64,000 bases of DNA from Microbacterium esteraromaticum. GTDB taxonomy: Bacteria; Actinomycetota; Actinomycetes; Actinomycetales; Microbacteriaceae. Positions 35,466 through 44,310 of the stretch are shown piece after piece. The stretch lies in NCBI RefSeq assembly GCF_016907315.1, contig NZ_JAFBBS010000001.1:1302001-1366000 (forward strand), given 5' to 3'. A model generated the notes under the pieces. It searched no databases, was not told where the DNA came from, and saw only the letters and a list, made by a program, of their open reading frames with translations. Each line of letters starts with the position of its first letter. Position 1 is the stretch's first letter. The translations under genes were made by a program, and so were the position numbers.

Positions 35466-36737
35466 ATGATCAAGGCTCGACTTCTTCCCGCGGTCGGCAT
35501 CACCGCCGTCGCGGCACTCGCCCTGGCGGGCTGCAGCGGCAGCGCCGGCGCCGGCGAGGGCGGTGACTCGAACGAGAAGGTCACCCTGCGGATGCTCGTG
35601 AACGTCACGCCCAACCTCACCGAGGAGTTCTGGAACGACCTGGTCGCCCCGTTCGAGAAGGCGAACGAGAACATCGACGTCGTCATCCAGGACCCGGGCG
35701 CCGAGGGCGTCGCGGCCGCCGTGCCCCGTCTGCTGGCATCCGGCGACGCCCCCGACATCGTCCAGTCCCTCGCCCCGAACGGGAAGCTCGCCCCCGAGCT
35801 CGTCGACCTCTCGCAGTACGAATGGGCCAAGAACGGCCCGCTCGCCGAGCAGTACTCGATGGACGGCAAGTACCTCATGGCCGGCATCGGCGTGCAGCTG
35901 CAGAGCCTGTTCTTCTACAACAAGACCGCCTTCGAAGAGGCGGGCATCACCGAGCTCCCCGAGACCGTCGACGATCTGACCGCCGCGCTCGGCAAGCTCA
36001 AGGACGCCGGCTGGACTCCGATCCAGGAGGGCGGCGACTGGATGTCGAGCCACACCCTGCAGTCGCTCGCCCTGCCCTCGGTGATCGCAGAGAACCCGAA
36101 GTGGTACCAGCAGATGTCGGCCGGCGAGGTCACCTTCGGTGAGACCTACGGCCCGGCGATCGAGGTCTTCTCGGACTGGGTGAAGCAGGGCTACGTGCCG
36201 AAGGAGGCGCTGGGCATCAAGTACCCGGATGCCGAGCAGTCGTTCCTCTCGGGCAAGACCGCGATCTACTCCATGGGCAGCTGGTTCGCCGGATCGCAGG
36301 CGAAGGCAGCGGACTCGGCCGAGATCGGCGTCTTCCGCGCGCCCGCGATGGATGCCGGTGAGCAGCCGGCGATGGGCGCGAACATCGCCAGCCCGTACTC
36401 GATCCTCAAGGTGAGCGAGCACCAGGACGCAGCGGCGAAGCTGATCGAGTACCTCACCACCGACAAGACGGCGGTGGCCGATCAGCTCGAGGTCGACGGC
36501 AACTTCCGCGACGGCTACGAGTACGAGATGACCGACCTCGGCAAGGAGCTGCTGCAGATCGTCGCCGACACCCCGGCTGAGGCATACACCCCCACCGGCG
36601 GCGGCTACGGCGAGCGCACCCTGCCCGACGGCTACGCCAACGAGATCAATACCCAGACGCAGGCGCTGATGGGCGGCACGTCGGCCGCCGACGTCGTCGA
36701 GGCGATGGATGCCTGGTTCGCTGCGAACGCGGGCTGA
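35466..36737 (+). CDS. Extracellular solute-binding lipoprotein, family 1 (CUT1 sugar importer)
   Basis: 423 residues. The signal peptide ends with lipobox LALAGCSGS; the mature protein has the family 1 binding-protein fold (FFYNKTAFEEAGI, YAN..., NPYSILKVS-like segments). It captures an oligosaccharide for the permeases that follow. Two adjacent ATGs exist (35463, 35466); the second has better spacing from AAGGA. The gene begins the GntR-controlled operon. A strong hairpin after its stop codon probably keeps its mRNA more abundant than that of the permeases. Confidence 0.92.
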   Translation: MIKARLLPAVGITAVAALALAGCSGSAGAGEGGDSNEKVTLRMLVNVTPNLTEEFWNDLVAPFEKANENIDVVIQDPGAEGVAAAVPRLLASGDAPDIVQSLAPNGKLAPELVDLSQYEWAKNGPLAEQYSMDGKYLMAGIGVQLQSLFFYNKTAFEEAGITELPETVDDLTAALGKLKDAGWTPIQEGGDWMSSHTLQSLALPSVIAENPKWYQQMSAGEVTFGETYGPAIEVFSDWVKQGYVPKEALGIKYPDAEQSFLSGKTAIYSMGSWFAGSQAKAADSAEIGVFRAPAMDAGEQPAMGANIASPYSILKVSEHQDAAAKLIEYLTTDKTAVADQLEVDGNFRDGYEYEMTDLGKELLQIVADTPAEAYTPTGGGYGERTLPDGYANEINTQTQALMGGTSAADVVEAMDAWFAANAG

Positions 36738-36747
36738 TCTGCCCTCC

Positions 36748-36778
36748 GTGTCCCGGGGCGCCCGCCGCCCCGGGACAC
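36748..36778 (+). terminator. Intra-operon hairpin (attenuator) after the binding-protein gene
   Basis: A perfect 13-bp stem (GTGTCCCGGGGCG at 36748-36760 with 36766-36778) and 5-base loop lie between the binding-protein and permease genes. There is no T run, so mRNA stabilisation or partial termination is more likely than full termination. Confidence 0.65.
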
Positions 36779-36810
36779 GCACGCCCCACCCCCGACAGGA
36801 GCCTCGACGC

Positions 36811-37728
36811 ATGAGCTCGACGATCGCCCCGCAGCGTCGCAGCGGCGCCGCGCAGCGCTGGCGGCGCCGCGTCCCCGGCCTGATCATGGCCACTCCCGCC
36901 GTGGCGGTGTTCCTCGCGATGTTCGTCATCCCGATGATCCTTGCCGGAGTGCTGAGCTTCACCGACTGGACGGGCTACAGCCTCAACTTCGACTTCGTCG
37001 GCTGGGACAACTACGCCAGGGCCTTCCGCAACCCCCGCTCGATCTCGGCCGCCGTGTTCACGGGCGTCATCGCCCTCGTCGGCACGCTGTTCTGCAACCT
37101 GGTCGGTCTCGCGATCGCCGCGCTGATCTCGGGACCGGGGCGCTCGAACACGATTCTGCGGACGATCTTCTTCTACCCGTACGTGATCAGCTCACTGATC
37201 ATCGGCTTCATCTGGTCGGCGATGCTCGCCCCGACCGGCGCGGTGAACGGGATGCTCGCCTCCTTCGGCCTTCCGGCCATGCCATTCCTCACCGACCCGA
37301 CCTTCGCGAAGGCGAGCGTGATCTTCACCATCGTGTGGTCGCATTTCGGCTTCAACATGATCCTCTTCCTCGCCGGCATCAAGTCGGTGCCCGCCGAGTA
37401 CTACGAGGCGGCGACGGTGGACGGCGCATCGCGCTGGCAGCAGTTCCGCTCGATCACGGTCCCCCTGATCGCACCGGTGTTCACCGTGAACATCGTGCTG
37501 ACCCTGGTCGGGCTGCTCAAGGCCTACGACGTCGTGCTGTCGCTGACCGACGGCGGACCGGCGGGCTCGACCCAGACGATCGTCTACCAGATCCTCAAGG
37601 ACTCGTTCGCGAACTCGGCGCTGGGATTCGGCGCCGCGCAGTCGATCGTGCTCCTCATCGTGACGGCCGTGATCGGCCTCGGCGTGACGCTGGTGCGCCG
37701 CCGTGCAGAGCAGAAGGCGGTCGACTGA
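36811..37728 (+). CDS. CUT1 sugar ABC transporter permease 1 (MalF/UgpA-like)
   Basis: 305 residues, six membrane segments, with the cytoplasmic EAA loop EYYEAATVDGASRWQQFRSITVPLI that contacts the ATPase. AGGAG lies upstream of ATG 36811. Its stop overlaps the next permease start (TGATG). No ATP-binding gene is present in this operon, so a shared MsiK-type ATPase from elsewhere is presumably used. Confidence 0.93.
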   Translation: MSSTIAPQRRSGAAQRWRRRVPGLIMATPAVAVFLAMFVIPMILAGVLSFTDWTGYSLNFDFVGWDNYARAFRNPRSISAAVFTGVIALVGTLFCNLVGLAIAALISGPGRSNTILRTIFFYPYVISSLIIGFIWSAMLAPTGAVNGMLASFGLPAMPFLTDPTFAKASVIFTIVWSHFGFNMILFLAGIKSVPAEYYEAATVDGASRWQQFRSITVPLIAPVFTVNIVLTLVGLLKAYDVVLSLTDGGPAGSTQTIVYQILKDSFANSALGFGAAQSIVLLIVTAVIGLGVTLVRRRAEQKAVD

Positions 37729-38585
37729 TGATCCGGCAGACGCGCAACCGCCCCTCGGCACTGGTCGGCGGCATCCGCTGGCTCGTGCTCGGAGTCGTGG
37801 CGATCACGATGCTGATCCCCATGTACACGATGGTGATCAACGCCTTCAAGCCGCAGAAGGACATCATCGAGAGCCCCCTGCTGATCACCCCGCAGAGCTT
37901 CACCCTCGACTTCCTGTGGGCGGCGATCACCAGCAGCAAGTTCAACGTCATCGCCGCGTACGGCATCACACTGCTGTTCGTCGTGGTGGTCAACATCTTC
38001 TGCATCCTGCTGTCGGCTCCGGTCGCCTACGTGATCGCGCGCGGCCGCTCGAAGTGGCATCTTGGTCTGCTGCTGCTGTTCGTCTCCGGCCTGTTCATCC
38101 CCGGTCAGGTCACGCTGATCCCTGTGGTCTTCGTGCTGCGGATGCTGGGACTGATCAACACCATCCCCGGCTTCATCCTGTTCGAGACCGCGGCGACGCT
38201 GCCTGTCACGATCTTCCTGTTCAGCGCGTATCTGCGCAGCGTGCCCCGCGACATCGACGAGGCGGCGGCGCTCGACGGAGCAGGACCGGTGCGCGCGTTC
38301 TGGTCGTGCATCTTCCCGATCATGAAGCCGGTCGTCGCGACGATCGTCGTGCTCAACTCGATCGGCGTGTGGAACGACTTCGTCAGCCCGCAGATCATCC
38401 TCGGGCCGAGCTCGGGCATCTACACGGTCACGACCGGCGTATACGCCGCGGTCGGCCAGTTCTCGACCGACTACACGCAGGTGTTCCCGACCCTGCTGCT
38501 CGCGGTGCTGCCTGCCATGGTGTTCTTCATCGTCATGCAGCGGCACATCATCGGCGGCCTCGTGGCCGGTGCGACGAAGGGATGA
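37728..38585 (+). CDS. CUT1 sugar ABC transporter permease 2 (MalG/UgpE-like)
   Basis: 285 residues, six membrane segments, EAA loop DIDEAAALDGAGPVRAFWSCIFPIMKP. It heterodimerises with the preceding permease. It overlaps its neighbours on both sides (TGATG upstream, ATGA downstream), so the transporter genes are coupled to the catabolic genes that follow. Confidence 0.93.
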   Translation: MIRQTRNRPSALVGGIRWLVLGVVAITMLIPMYTMVINAFKPQKDIIESPLLITPQSFTLDFLWAAITSSKFNVIAAYGITLLFVVVVNIFCILLSAPVAYVIARGRSKWHLGLLLLFVSGLFIPGQVTLIPVVFVLRMLGLINTIPGFILFETAATLPVTIFLFSAYLRSVPRDIDEAAALDGAGPVRAFWSCIFPIMKPVVATIVVLNSIGVWNDFVSPQIILGPSSGIYTVTTGVYAAVGQFSTDYTQVFPTLLLAVLPAMVFFIVMQRHIIGGLVAGATKG

Positions 38586-40492
38586 CCATGACCCCCCTCT
38601 CCGCTCCGCTGCGCTCGATCCCTGCCTGGGCGGTGCTGCAGCGACGCCTCTTCGACGAGGTCGAGCAGGCCAGACGCGTGTTCCGCGATCGCTACACCAC
38701 ACCCGACGGACGGCTGCGCGGGGTGGCCGAGTTCGAGGACCGTGACGGGGTCGACGACCTGTACGAGCCGTTCTTCAACTGGCCGGCGTTCTACCTGCTG
38801 GGCGGGCCGGATGAGGCTCTCGCCGACAGCAAGCGCGTCTGGGAGGGCGTGACGGCTCAGCTGACCGAGGCGGGCATGCTGACCGACGAGTACGACAACG
38901 GCTACGACTGGTTCCACCAGGGCGAGTCGCTGCTGTTCTTCGCCGGCATCTGCGCCGCCGATCCGGCGGATGCCCGGTACGCGACGCGCGCGCGGCGCTT
39001 CGCGCGCCTGTTCATCGACCCCGCGCAGGGCAACTACGACGCCGAGCACAATGTTCTCCGCGCTCCGCACAACGGCGCCCTTGGCGCCCGGCCTGGTCTC
39101 GACGACACGGTCGTTCCCTACTCGGCCGATCGTGCCGAGATGCGCCCCTACGGGCTGCCGATCCACGGCCTGGACGGCATCCGCACCTGGGACGACCTCG
39201 CCGACCCCGAGAAGGCGCTGCGGATGTCGGAGGAGATGCATCGACGTGCGCAGGGCGACATCGCCGTGAATCTCGCGGCGACCTCGCTCGCCGCGAACGC
39301 CTGGCTGTACGACGGCGACGACACCGCTGCCGCGTGGATCCGGCGCTACGTCGACGGCTGGCGCGAGCGCACAGGCGACAGCATCATGCCCGACAGCGTC
39401 GGACCGGACGGCGTGGCCGGATCGATGCAGGAGGGTCGCTGGTGGGGCGGGCACTACGGCTGGACCTGGCCGCACGGCTTCCACTCGGTGGGGATGAGCG
39501 CTCTCATCGGAGCGCTCAATCACGCCCTCATCAGTCGCGACGACGCGGCTCTCGATCTCGTGCGCACCATGCTCGACACTCTGCTCGCGGAGGCGCGCTC
39601 CGGCTCGGTCGCCGAGAGCTCGTACAGCCTCCGCGGAGGGTGGACGGCGCGCTTCGGCGCCGCCGCACAGGAACAAGGGATGCTGGTGCCGTATCGCCAC
39701 GGGGCTGACGGCTGGTTCGACTTCGGCCCGCTCCAGCTCGACGTGCCGGTGTGGCTCTGGTGGTGGACGCGCTCGGACGCCGACCGAGAGCGCCTCGAAC
39801 GCGCGATCGCTGGCATCCCCGCATCCGCCGACCGCATCGCCCCCTTCCGCGACAAGACGGAGGCGGGCCACGAGGCGGGCTGGTTCGACTTCCTCTCCGG
39901 CCGCCTGCCCGACTACCCGGAGCGCGCCCTCGAGATGGCGCTGGGGCAGGTCGCCAGGCGCACCGCGATGATGCTGGGTGATGCGCAGGACCCCGATGCC
40001 ACCCACCTGCACTTCTGGCAGCGGGTGAACCCGGTGGTCACCGAGGTACTGACGCAGCTCATCGGCGGGGCGCCTCAGGTGCTGTACAACGGCGGGCTCG
40101 GGCACACTGCGCTGCGCTACGAAGACGTCGATCGCGCACGACCCGGTCTGCCCGACGACGTGGCGGCGCTCGTGCACCGGCTCGACGCCGACGGCGTCGG
40201 CGTGCGACTGGTGAACACCTCGATCGTGCACACCCGCACCGTGCGGCTGCGCGGCGGGCGCTTCGGCCTCGACCGCATCGTGCGGGCCGCCGCCGCCGTC
40301 GAGGACTCCTCGGGCCACCCCGGCGCATCCGGCACATACGCCTCGCCGATAGGGGCCGTCGCGCTCGCCACCGTCGACTGCGACGACGATCTGGTCGTCG
40401 TGCTCCCTCCCGCGCACGGCACCGACCTCGACCTGACCATCGCGCGGGCGACCGGCTCGCCCCGCCACCTCACCTTCGAAGGACAGCCATGA
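38582..40492 (+). CDS. Unrecognised 636-aa protein, probable (alpha/alpha)-barrel carbohydrate enzyme
   Basis: I do not recognise the family. The protein has no signal peptide or membrane segments, so it acts in the cytoplasm. Residues ~30-520 are helical with many Trp/His/Tyr-rich turns (FFNWPAFYLLGG, YDWFHQGESLLFF, GRWWGGHYGWTWPHGFHS, VWLWWWTRSD), the look of an (alpha/alpha)6 toroid such as glycoside hydrolases or lyases. The last ~100 residues look like a beta-sandwich. It overlaps both neighbours as ATGA, between the importer permeases and the RraA-like gene. It could therefore act first on the imported sugar. A second ATG lies at 38588. Confidence 0.72.
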   Translation: MTMTPLSAPLRSIPAWAVLQRRLFDEVEQARRVFRDRYTTPDGRLRGVAEFEDRDGVDDLYEPFFNWPAFYLLGGPDEALADSKRVWEGVTAQLTEAGMLTDEYDNGYDWFHQGESLLFFAGICAADPADARYATRARRFARLFIDPAQGNYDAEHNVLRAPHNGALGARPGLDDTVVPYSADRAEMRPYGLPIHGLDGIRTWDDLADPEKALRMSEEMHRRAQGDIAVNLAATSLAANAWLYDGDDTAAAWIRRYVDGWRERTGDSIMPDSVGPDGVAGSMQEGRWWGGHYGWTWPHGFHSVGMSALIGALNHALISRDDAALDLVRTMLDTLLAEARSGSVAESSYSLRGGWTARFGAAAQEQGMLVPYRHGADGWFDFGPLQLDVPVWLWWWTRSDADRERLERAIAGIPASADRIAPFRDKTEAGHEAGWFDFLSGRLPDYPERALEMALGQVARRTAMMLGDAQDPDATHLHFWQRVNPVVTEVLTQLIGGAPQVLYNGGLGHTALRYEDVDRARPGLPDDVAALVHRLDADGVGVRLVNTSIVHTRTVRLRGGRFGLDRIVRAAAAVEDSSGHPGASGTYASPIGAVALATVDCDDDLVVVLPPAHGTDLDLTIARATGSPRHLTFEGQP

Positions 40493-41289
40493 GCGACGAC
40501 CTGATCCGGCCCGACTTCCCCCTGCCCGTGCGTGGATCGCAGTACAGCCGCACCGACGAGGCCGTGATCGACGAGTTCGCCTCGATCTCCTCAGCGACGG
40601 CGTGCGCGAAGCTGCATCAGCTCGGCATCCGCCGCACCTTCGTCGACGGGCCACGGCCGCTGACGACCGGCACGCGGGTGGTCGGCTCCGCTCTGACCCT
40701 GCAGTTCATGCCGCAGCGCGAGGACCTCGCGCTGCCGCAGGACCCGACGGCCGGCGTCGAGCAGGAGTACGCCGAGCGTCACACCGCGCTCTGGCACGTG
40801 CTCGAAGCCGTGCAGCCCGGCGATGTGCTGGTCGTGCAGGCCTATGGCAGCCGCTTCTCGGGCTGCCTGGGCGACATCCTGGTCCGCTACTTCATGCGCA
40901 AGGGCGGCGCGGGGATCGTCGTCGACGGGCGCATCCGCGACGCGGCCCGCATCCGCGAGCTCGGGATCCCCGTCTGGTGCACGGGCGAGACGCCGCACTA
41001 TGCCTCCCAGTCCGAGCTCGCTCCGTGGGCGTACGACGTGCCGGTCGCCGTCGGCGGCGCCCTGTGCATGCCGGGCGACCTCATCGTCGCCGACGACGAC
41101 GGTCCGGTAGTCGTACCGCAGGCGATGGCACCGCAGGTGGTCGCCTCGGCGCGCGATCACGAGGAATGGGAGGTGTTCAGCCGCCAGCGCCTCGACGAGG
41201 GCGCGCGTCTGAGCGACTATTACCCCCTGACCCCCGACAGCCGTGAGGAGTACGAGGCATGGCGTTCGCTGCAGAGCTCCGCCCGCTGA
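40489..41289 (+). CDS. RraA-like family protein, possible pyruvate aldolase
   Basis: 266 residues with the RraA/HMG-aldolase core GGAGIVVDGRIRDAARIRELGIPVW. The Arg and Asp of GRIRD correspond to substrate and metal binding residues in the class II 4-hydroxy-2-oxoacid aldolases of this fold. The family also includes the RNase E inhibitor RraA, which is unlikely in this setting. In an operon with an aldose dehydrogenase and a lactonase-type enzyme, cleavage of a 2-keto-3-deoxy sugar acid to pyruvate plus an aldehyde is a reasonable proposal. It overlaps the downstream gene by 31 bp. Confidence 0.8.
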   Translation: MSDDLIRPDFPLPVRGSQYSRTDEAVIDEFASISSATACAKLHQLGIRRTFVDGPRPLTTGTRVVGSALTLQFMPQREDLALPQDPTAGVEQEYAERHTALWHVLEAVQPGDVLVVQAYGSRFSGCLGDILVRYFMRKGGAGIVVDGRIRDAARIRELGIPVWCTGETPHYASQSELAPWAYDVPVAVGGALCMPGDLIVADDDGPVVVPQAMAPQVVASARDHEEWEVFSRQRLDEGARLSDYYPLTPDSREEYEAWRSLQSSAR

Positions 41290-42197
41290 CGCCCGTCGCC
41301 GGCGCACACGACGACCTCGGTCTCGGGTGCGCGCCGATCGGCAACCTGTTCACCCCGGTGACGGACGCCGATGCGGTGGCGACGATCGAGACGGCGCTGT
41401 CTCTGGGGGTGCGGTTCTTCGACACCGCGCCCCTGTATGGCGACGGCGAGAGCGAGCGCAAGCTGGGCCTCGCTCTGCGAGGTGTGCCGCGGAATGAGGT
41501 GGTGCTCGCCACCAAGGTCGGCCGCCGCCTCCTGGATGCCGACGGCTCGCCCGTCGCCCCCGGCGCCACCGGCTCGTCGTCGGTGACCGATCTCAGTCGT
41601 GATGGCGTGTGGCGCAGCCTCGAGGGCTCGCTTGCACGCCTGGGCACCGACCGCGTGGATGTGCTGCACCTGCACGACCCGCTCGATGTCGAGGCCGGCC
41701 TCTCTGGAGCGATGACGGCGCTGACGGAGCTGCGCACCCAAGGGGTGGTGCGGGCGATCAGCGTGGGGCTCGGGCGCCTCGAGCCTCTCGAGCGCTTCGT
41801 CGCGTCGGCTCCCCTCGACGTGGTGATGGAGGCCGGGCGGCTGACGCTGCTCGACCGGTCGGCAGAGGAGCGCCTGATGCCCCTGGCCGAGGCACGCGGC
41901 ATCGGGGTGATCGCCGCCGGCGTGTTCAACTCGGGCATCCTCGCCGACCCAGACACCGCGCCGTTCTTCGAGTACCGACCGGCGGATGCCGACCAGATCG
42001 AGCGGGCGCGCCGGCTTCAGGCGCTGTGCCGCGAGCACGGCGTCGCGCTGGCCGACGCCGCCGTGCAGTTCCCCCTGCGCCGCGGCGCCGACGCCGTCGT
42101 CGTCGGCGCTCGCACGCCCGCCGAGGTCGAGGCGTTCGTCGCAGGGCGAGGGGCCGAGATCCCGGCGGCGCTGTGGGACGCGCTCGTGCGCGGGTGA
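41259..42197 (+). CDS. Aldo/keto reductase, probable L-fucose/aldose 1-dehydrogenase type
   Basis: 312 residues, TIM-barrel AKR. The tetrad appears as Asp and Tyr in FFDTAPLYGDGESE, Lys in ATKVGRRL and His in LHLHDP. The motif arrangement FDTAPLYG...E..LG is that of the D-threo-aldose (L-fucose) dehydrogenase/pyridoxal dehydrogenase branch, which oxidises C1 of an aldose to the lactone. A close relative occurs at 59395-60345 in the fucose locus. The following gene encodes a lactonase-type amidohydrolase, overlapping by four bases if the GTG start is used. Confidence 0.88.
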   Translation: MAFAAELRPLTPVAGAHDDLGLGCAPIGNLFTPVTDADAVATIETALSLGVRFFDTAPLYGDGESERKLGLALRGVPRNEVVLATKVGRRLLDADGSPVAPGATGSSSVTDLSRDGVWRSLEGSLARLGTDRVDVLHLHDPLDVEAGLSGAMTALTELRTQGVVRAISVGLGRLEPLERFVASAPLDVVMEAGRLTLLDRSAEERLMPLAEARGIGVIAAGVFNSGILADPDTAPFFEYRPADADQIERARRLQALCREHGVALADAAVQFPLRRGADAVVVGARTPAEVEAFVAGRGAEIPAALWDALVRG

Positions 42198-42199
42198 CC

Positions 42200-42997
42200 A
42201 TGCGGATCGTCGACGCGCACGTGCACGTGTGGGATGCGACGGCGTTTCCCATCCCCTGGCTGCGCGACGGGATGGGCCTGCCCGCCGTGGCGTCGCCCGC
42301 CGACTACCGCGCCGTGGCCGAGGCCTGCGGGATCGTCTCGGGGGTCGCGGTGCAGGTCGCCGACTCGGCCGCGGAGGCGCGCTGGCTCTCCGCCATCACC
42401 GACGCGGATGCCGTGCTGTCGCGCGCTGTGCTGCAGTACGAGCCGGCGCCCGGCCGGGCCTTCGGGGCGACGGCGGACGGCGGTGCGGGCTTCTCCGGCA
42501 TCCGAGCCGCTGTGCCGCAGCGCGCCGCCGATCTCTCGGATGTGCCTGGCCTCGACCGGCTCGCCGCCGCGCTCGGCGCATCGGGGCGCGTTCTCGAGCT
42601 GCTGATCCGCCCCGAGCAGCTCGGCGGGGCCGCGGCTCTGGCTGCCCGGCATCCGTCGACACCCGTGGTGATCTGTCATCTCGGCCTCGGCTTCGCTGAC
42701 GCGACCGCCGAATGGGCCGCCGGCCTCGGCGCTCTCGCGGGGCAGCCCAACGCGCACGCGAAGTTCTCTGGACTGATCTCGCCGACCCGCACCGATGCCG
42801 AGCTCTCGCACATGGCCGATATCGCCCTCGCCGCGTTCGGTCCCGAGAGGCTGATGTTCGGCGGCGACTGGCCGCTCTCGGTCCGCGTCGCGGACTATCC
42901 TCGGCTGCTCACGAGAGTGCGTCTGGCGGTGCCGGATGCCGCAGGTGCAGCCTTCTGGCACGGCACCGCCGAGCGGTTGTACGGCCTGCACGCCTGA
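42200..42997 (+). CDS. Amidohydrolase 2 family protein, probable sugar lactonase
   Basis: 265 residues of the amidohydrolase TIM barrel: MRIVDAHVHVWD metal-binding HxH at the N-terminus, VVICHLGLGF with His, AKFSGL, and LMFGGDWPL with the active-site Asp. This is the L-fuconolactonase/L-rhamnonolactonase group, hydrolysing the lactone formed by an aldose dehydrogenase. The start could also be GTG at 42194, which overlaps the previous stop as GTGA. It ends the 35.4-43.0 kb operon and is convergent with the GntR gene. Confidence 0.87.
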   Translation: MRIVDAHVHVWDATAFPIPWLRDGMGLPAVASPADYRAVAEACGIVSGVAVQVADSAAEARWLSAITDADAVLSRAVLQYEPAPGRAFGATADGGAGFSGIRAAVPQRAADLSDVPGLDRLAAALGASGRVLELLIRPEQLGGAAALAARHPSTPVVICHLGLGFADATAEWAAGLGALAGQPNAHAKFSGLISPTRTDAELSHMADIALAAFGPERLMFGGDWPLSVRVADYPRLLTRVRLAVPDAAGAAFWHGTAERLYGLHA

Positions 42998-43024
42998 CAG
43001 GCGTCGCCCACGAGACGCGGTGCG

Positions 43025-43684
43025 TCAGTCGAGCAGCGTTCCCGCCGCGTGCGCACGGAACAGGTCGGCTGCGGCGTCGGGCGCATCGCCCTCGAGCACG
43101 TCGAGCAGACCGCGGTGCCAGTCGGCGACCTCGTGCCAGTCGCCCGTGAAGGTCGGGTCGCCGAGCACGTGCATCGAGCGCAGGCTCGGCTCGAGCAGAT
43201 CCCACATCTTGGGAAGGTACGCGTTGCCGCTCGCCTCGATCACGGCGCGGTGGAACGCGAAGTCGAGTTCGCGGAAGCGCGCGAGATCGCTGTTCTCGGC
43301 TGCCGTGTGCATGCCCTCGATGAACTGTTCGAGAGCGCTGCGCCGCTCGGCGTCCAGCCCGCCGCAGGCCAGGCGACCCGCGAGCGCCTCCAGTTCGACC
43401 CTGGCGACCTTCGCCTGCGCCGCCTCTTCGGCCGAGTAGCTGGCGACGAAGTTGCCCTGATGGCGAACGTGCGAGACGAGACCCTCGTGCGCCAGGCGCT
43501 TGAGGGCGTCGCGCACCGGCGCCTGACTCACCTCGAGCTGGCGGGCGAGCTGCGACTCGACGAGCTGCTCCCCCGGACCCAGCGTCGAGTCCTTGATCAT
43601 CGCCTTGATCATGGCGTAGATCTGGTCAGACAGCAGTCCGCGCTGCAGGCCTGCGGCGCCCATCACATCGGTCATGGTGCTCAT
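43025..43684 (-). CDS. GntR/FCD-family regulator of the glycan island
   Basis: 219 residues: winged helix (LLSDQIYAMIKAMIKD..., ARQLEVSQAPVRDALKRLAHEGLV) plus a C-terminal all-helical FCD domain with metal/ligand His residues (DFAFHRAVIEASGN). FCD regulators respond to sugar acids or other small acids. It is the third gene behind the beta-helix and SGNH genes. A TTAGCGATAGTCGATAA motif lies just upstream of its start, and sites of this family also precede the beta-helix gene and the first CUT1 operon, making it the best candidate regulator. Confidence 0.89.
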   Translation of the reverse strand: MSTMTDVMGAAGLQRGLLSDQIYAMIKAMIKDSTLGPGEQLVESQLARQLEVSQAPVRDALKRLAHEGLVSHVRHQGNFVASYSAEEAAQAKVARVELEALAGRLACGGLDAERRSALEQFIEGMHTAAENSDLARFRELDFAFHRAVIEASGNAYLPKMWDLLEPSLRSMHVLGDPTFTGDWHEVADWHRGLLDVLEGDAPDAAADLFRAHAAGTLLD

Positions 43685-43693
43685 TCTACTTCC

Positions 43694-43712
43694 GTTATCG
43701 ACTATCGCTAAT
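43694..43712. promoter_or_regulatory. GntR-type operator at the start of the GntR gene
   Basis: On the minus strand ATTAGCGATAGTCGATAAC resembles the sites at 35409 and 48421 but with changes in the centre and right arm. It overlaps the last codons of the SGNH gene and lies 9 bp before the GntR start codon, pointing to autoregulation. Confidence 0.55.
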
Positions 43713-44310
43713 GACCCAGCGCGCGGTAGGCATCGCGCCAGGCCTGCGCGATCGCGCGCGATGCCTCCGGCAGCGGATGCACGCCGTCGGGGGCGAGGTC
43801 CGCGGCATCCCGTCCGCGAGCGGCCTCGGTCAGCACATCGTGCAGCCGCACCAGCTGCGCGCCGAACCCGGTCGCGAGCCGGGCGACCGCCGCGCGCTTC
43901 TCGTCCAGCTCCGGGAGCCACTCGCGCTGCTCGTCGCTCACGGGCAGCAGGTACGGCTCCATGAGGATGAGCTGCGGCGAACCGGCCCGGACCGCCGAGG
44001 CCAGCAGGCCGCGCATCGTCGACTCGAACCGCTCTGTCGGCGTGGGGTCGCCACTGTCGAAGCGACGCCAGACCTCGTTCACGCCGACGTAGACCGTCAG
44101 CACGTCCGGCGCCGCCGGCAGCAGATCCGAGTCCCACCGGGCGGCGAGATCCGCCGCCCGGTTGCCGGCGATGCCGAGGTTGACCACCTCGGCACCGCCG
44201 GCCGTCAGCTCGGGCGCGAGCATCGAGACATAGCCGTCGCCGAGCGAGCTCGGGTCGGTCCTGTCGCGTCCGGCGTCCGTGATCGAATCGCCGATGAAGA
44301 TCAGCCGCAT
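43708..44310 (-). CDS. SGNH/GDSL hydrolase, probable carbohydrate esterase
   Basis: 200 residues with block I FIGDSITDAG (nucleophile Ser), the Gly/Asn blocks NLGIAGNR and YVGVNEVW, and block V DGVHPL with the catalytic Asp-His. No signal peptide is seen, so it is cytoplasmic and may remove acetyl groups from imported oligosaccharides. ATG 44310 overlaps the end of the beta-helix gene by 10 bp, with GGAG just upstream. Confidence 0.88.
   Translation of the reverse strand: MRLIFIGDSITDAGRDRTDPSSLGDGYVSMLAPELTAGGAEVVNLGIAGNRAADLAARWDSDLLPAAPDVLTVYVGVNEVWRRFDSGDPTPTERFESTMRGLLASAVRAGSPQLILMEPYLLPVSDEQREWLPELDEKRAAVARLATGFGAQLVRLHDVLTEAARGRDAADLAPDGVHPLPEASRAIAQAWRDAYRALGH

Noticed and set aside
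38582..40492. Naming the 636-aa protein as a heparinase or known lyase
   Set aside because: The helical, Trp-rich pattern fits an (alpha/alpha) barrel, but no family signature could be identified with confidence.
40489..41289. Regulator of RNase E activity as the function of the RraA-like gene
   Set aside because: The metabolic operon context and the GRIRD catalytic-type motif fit the aldolase branch of the family better.
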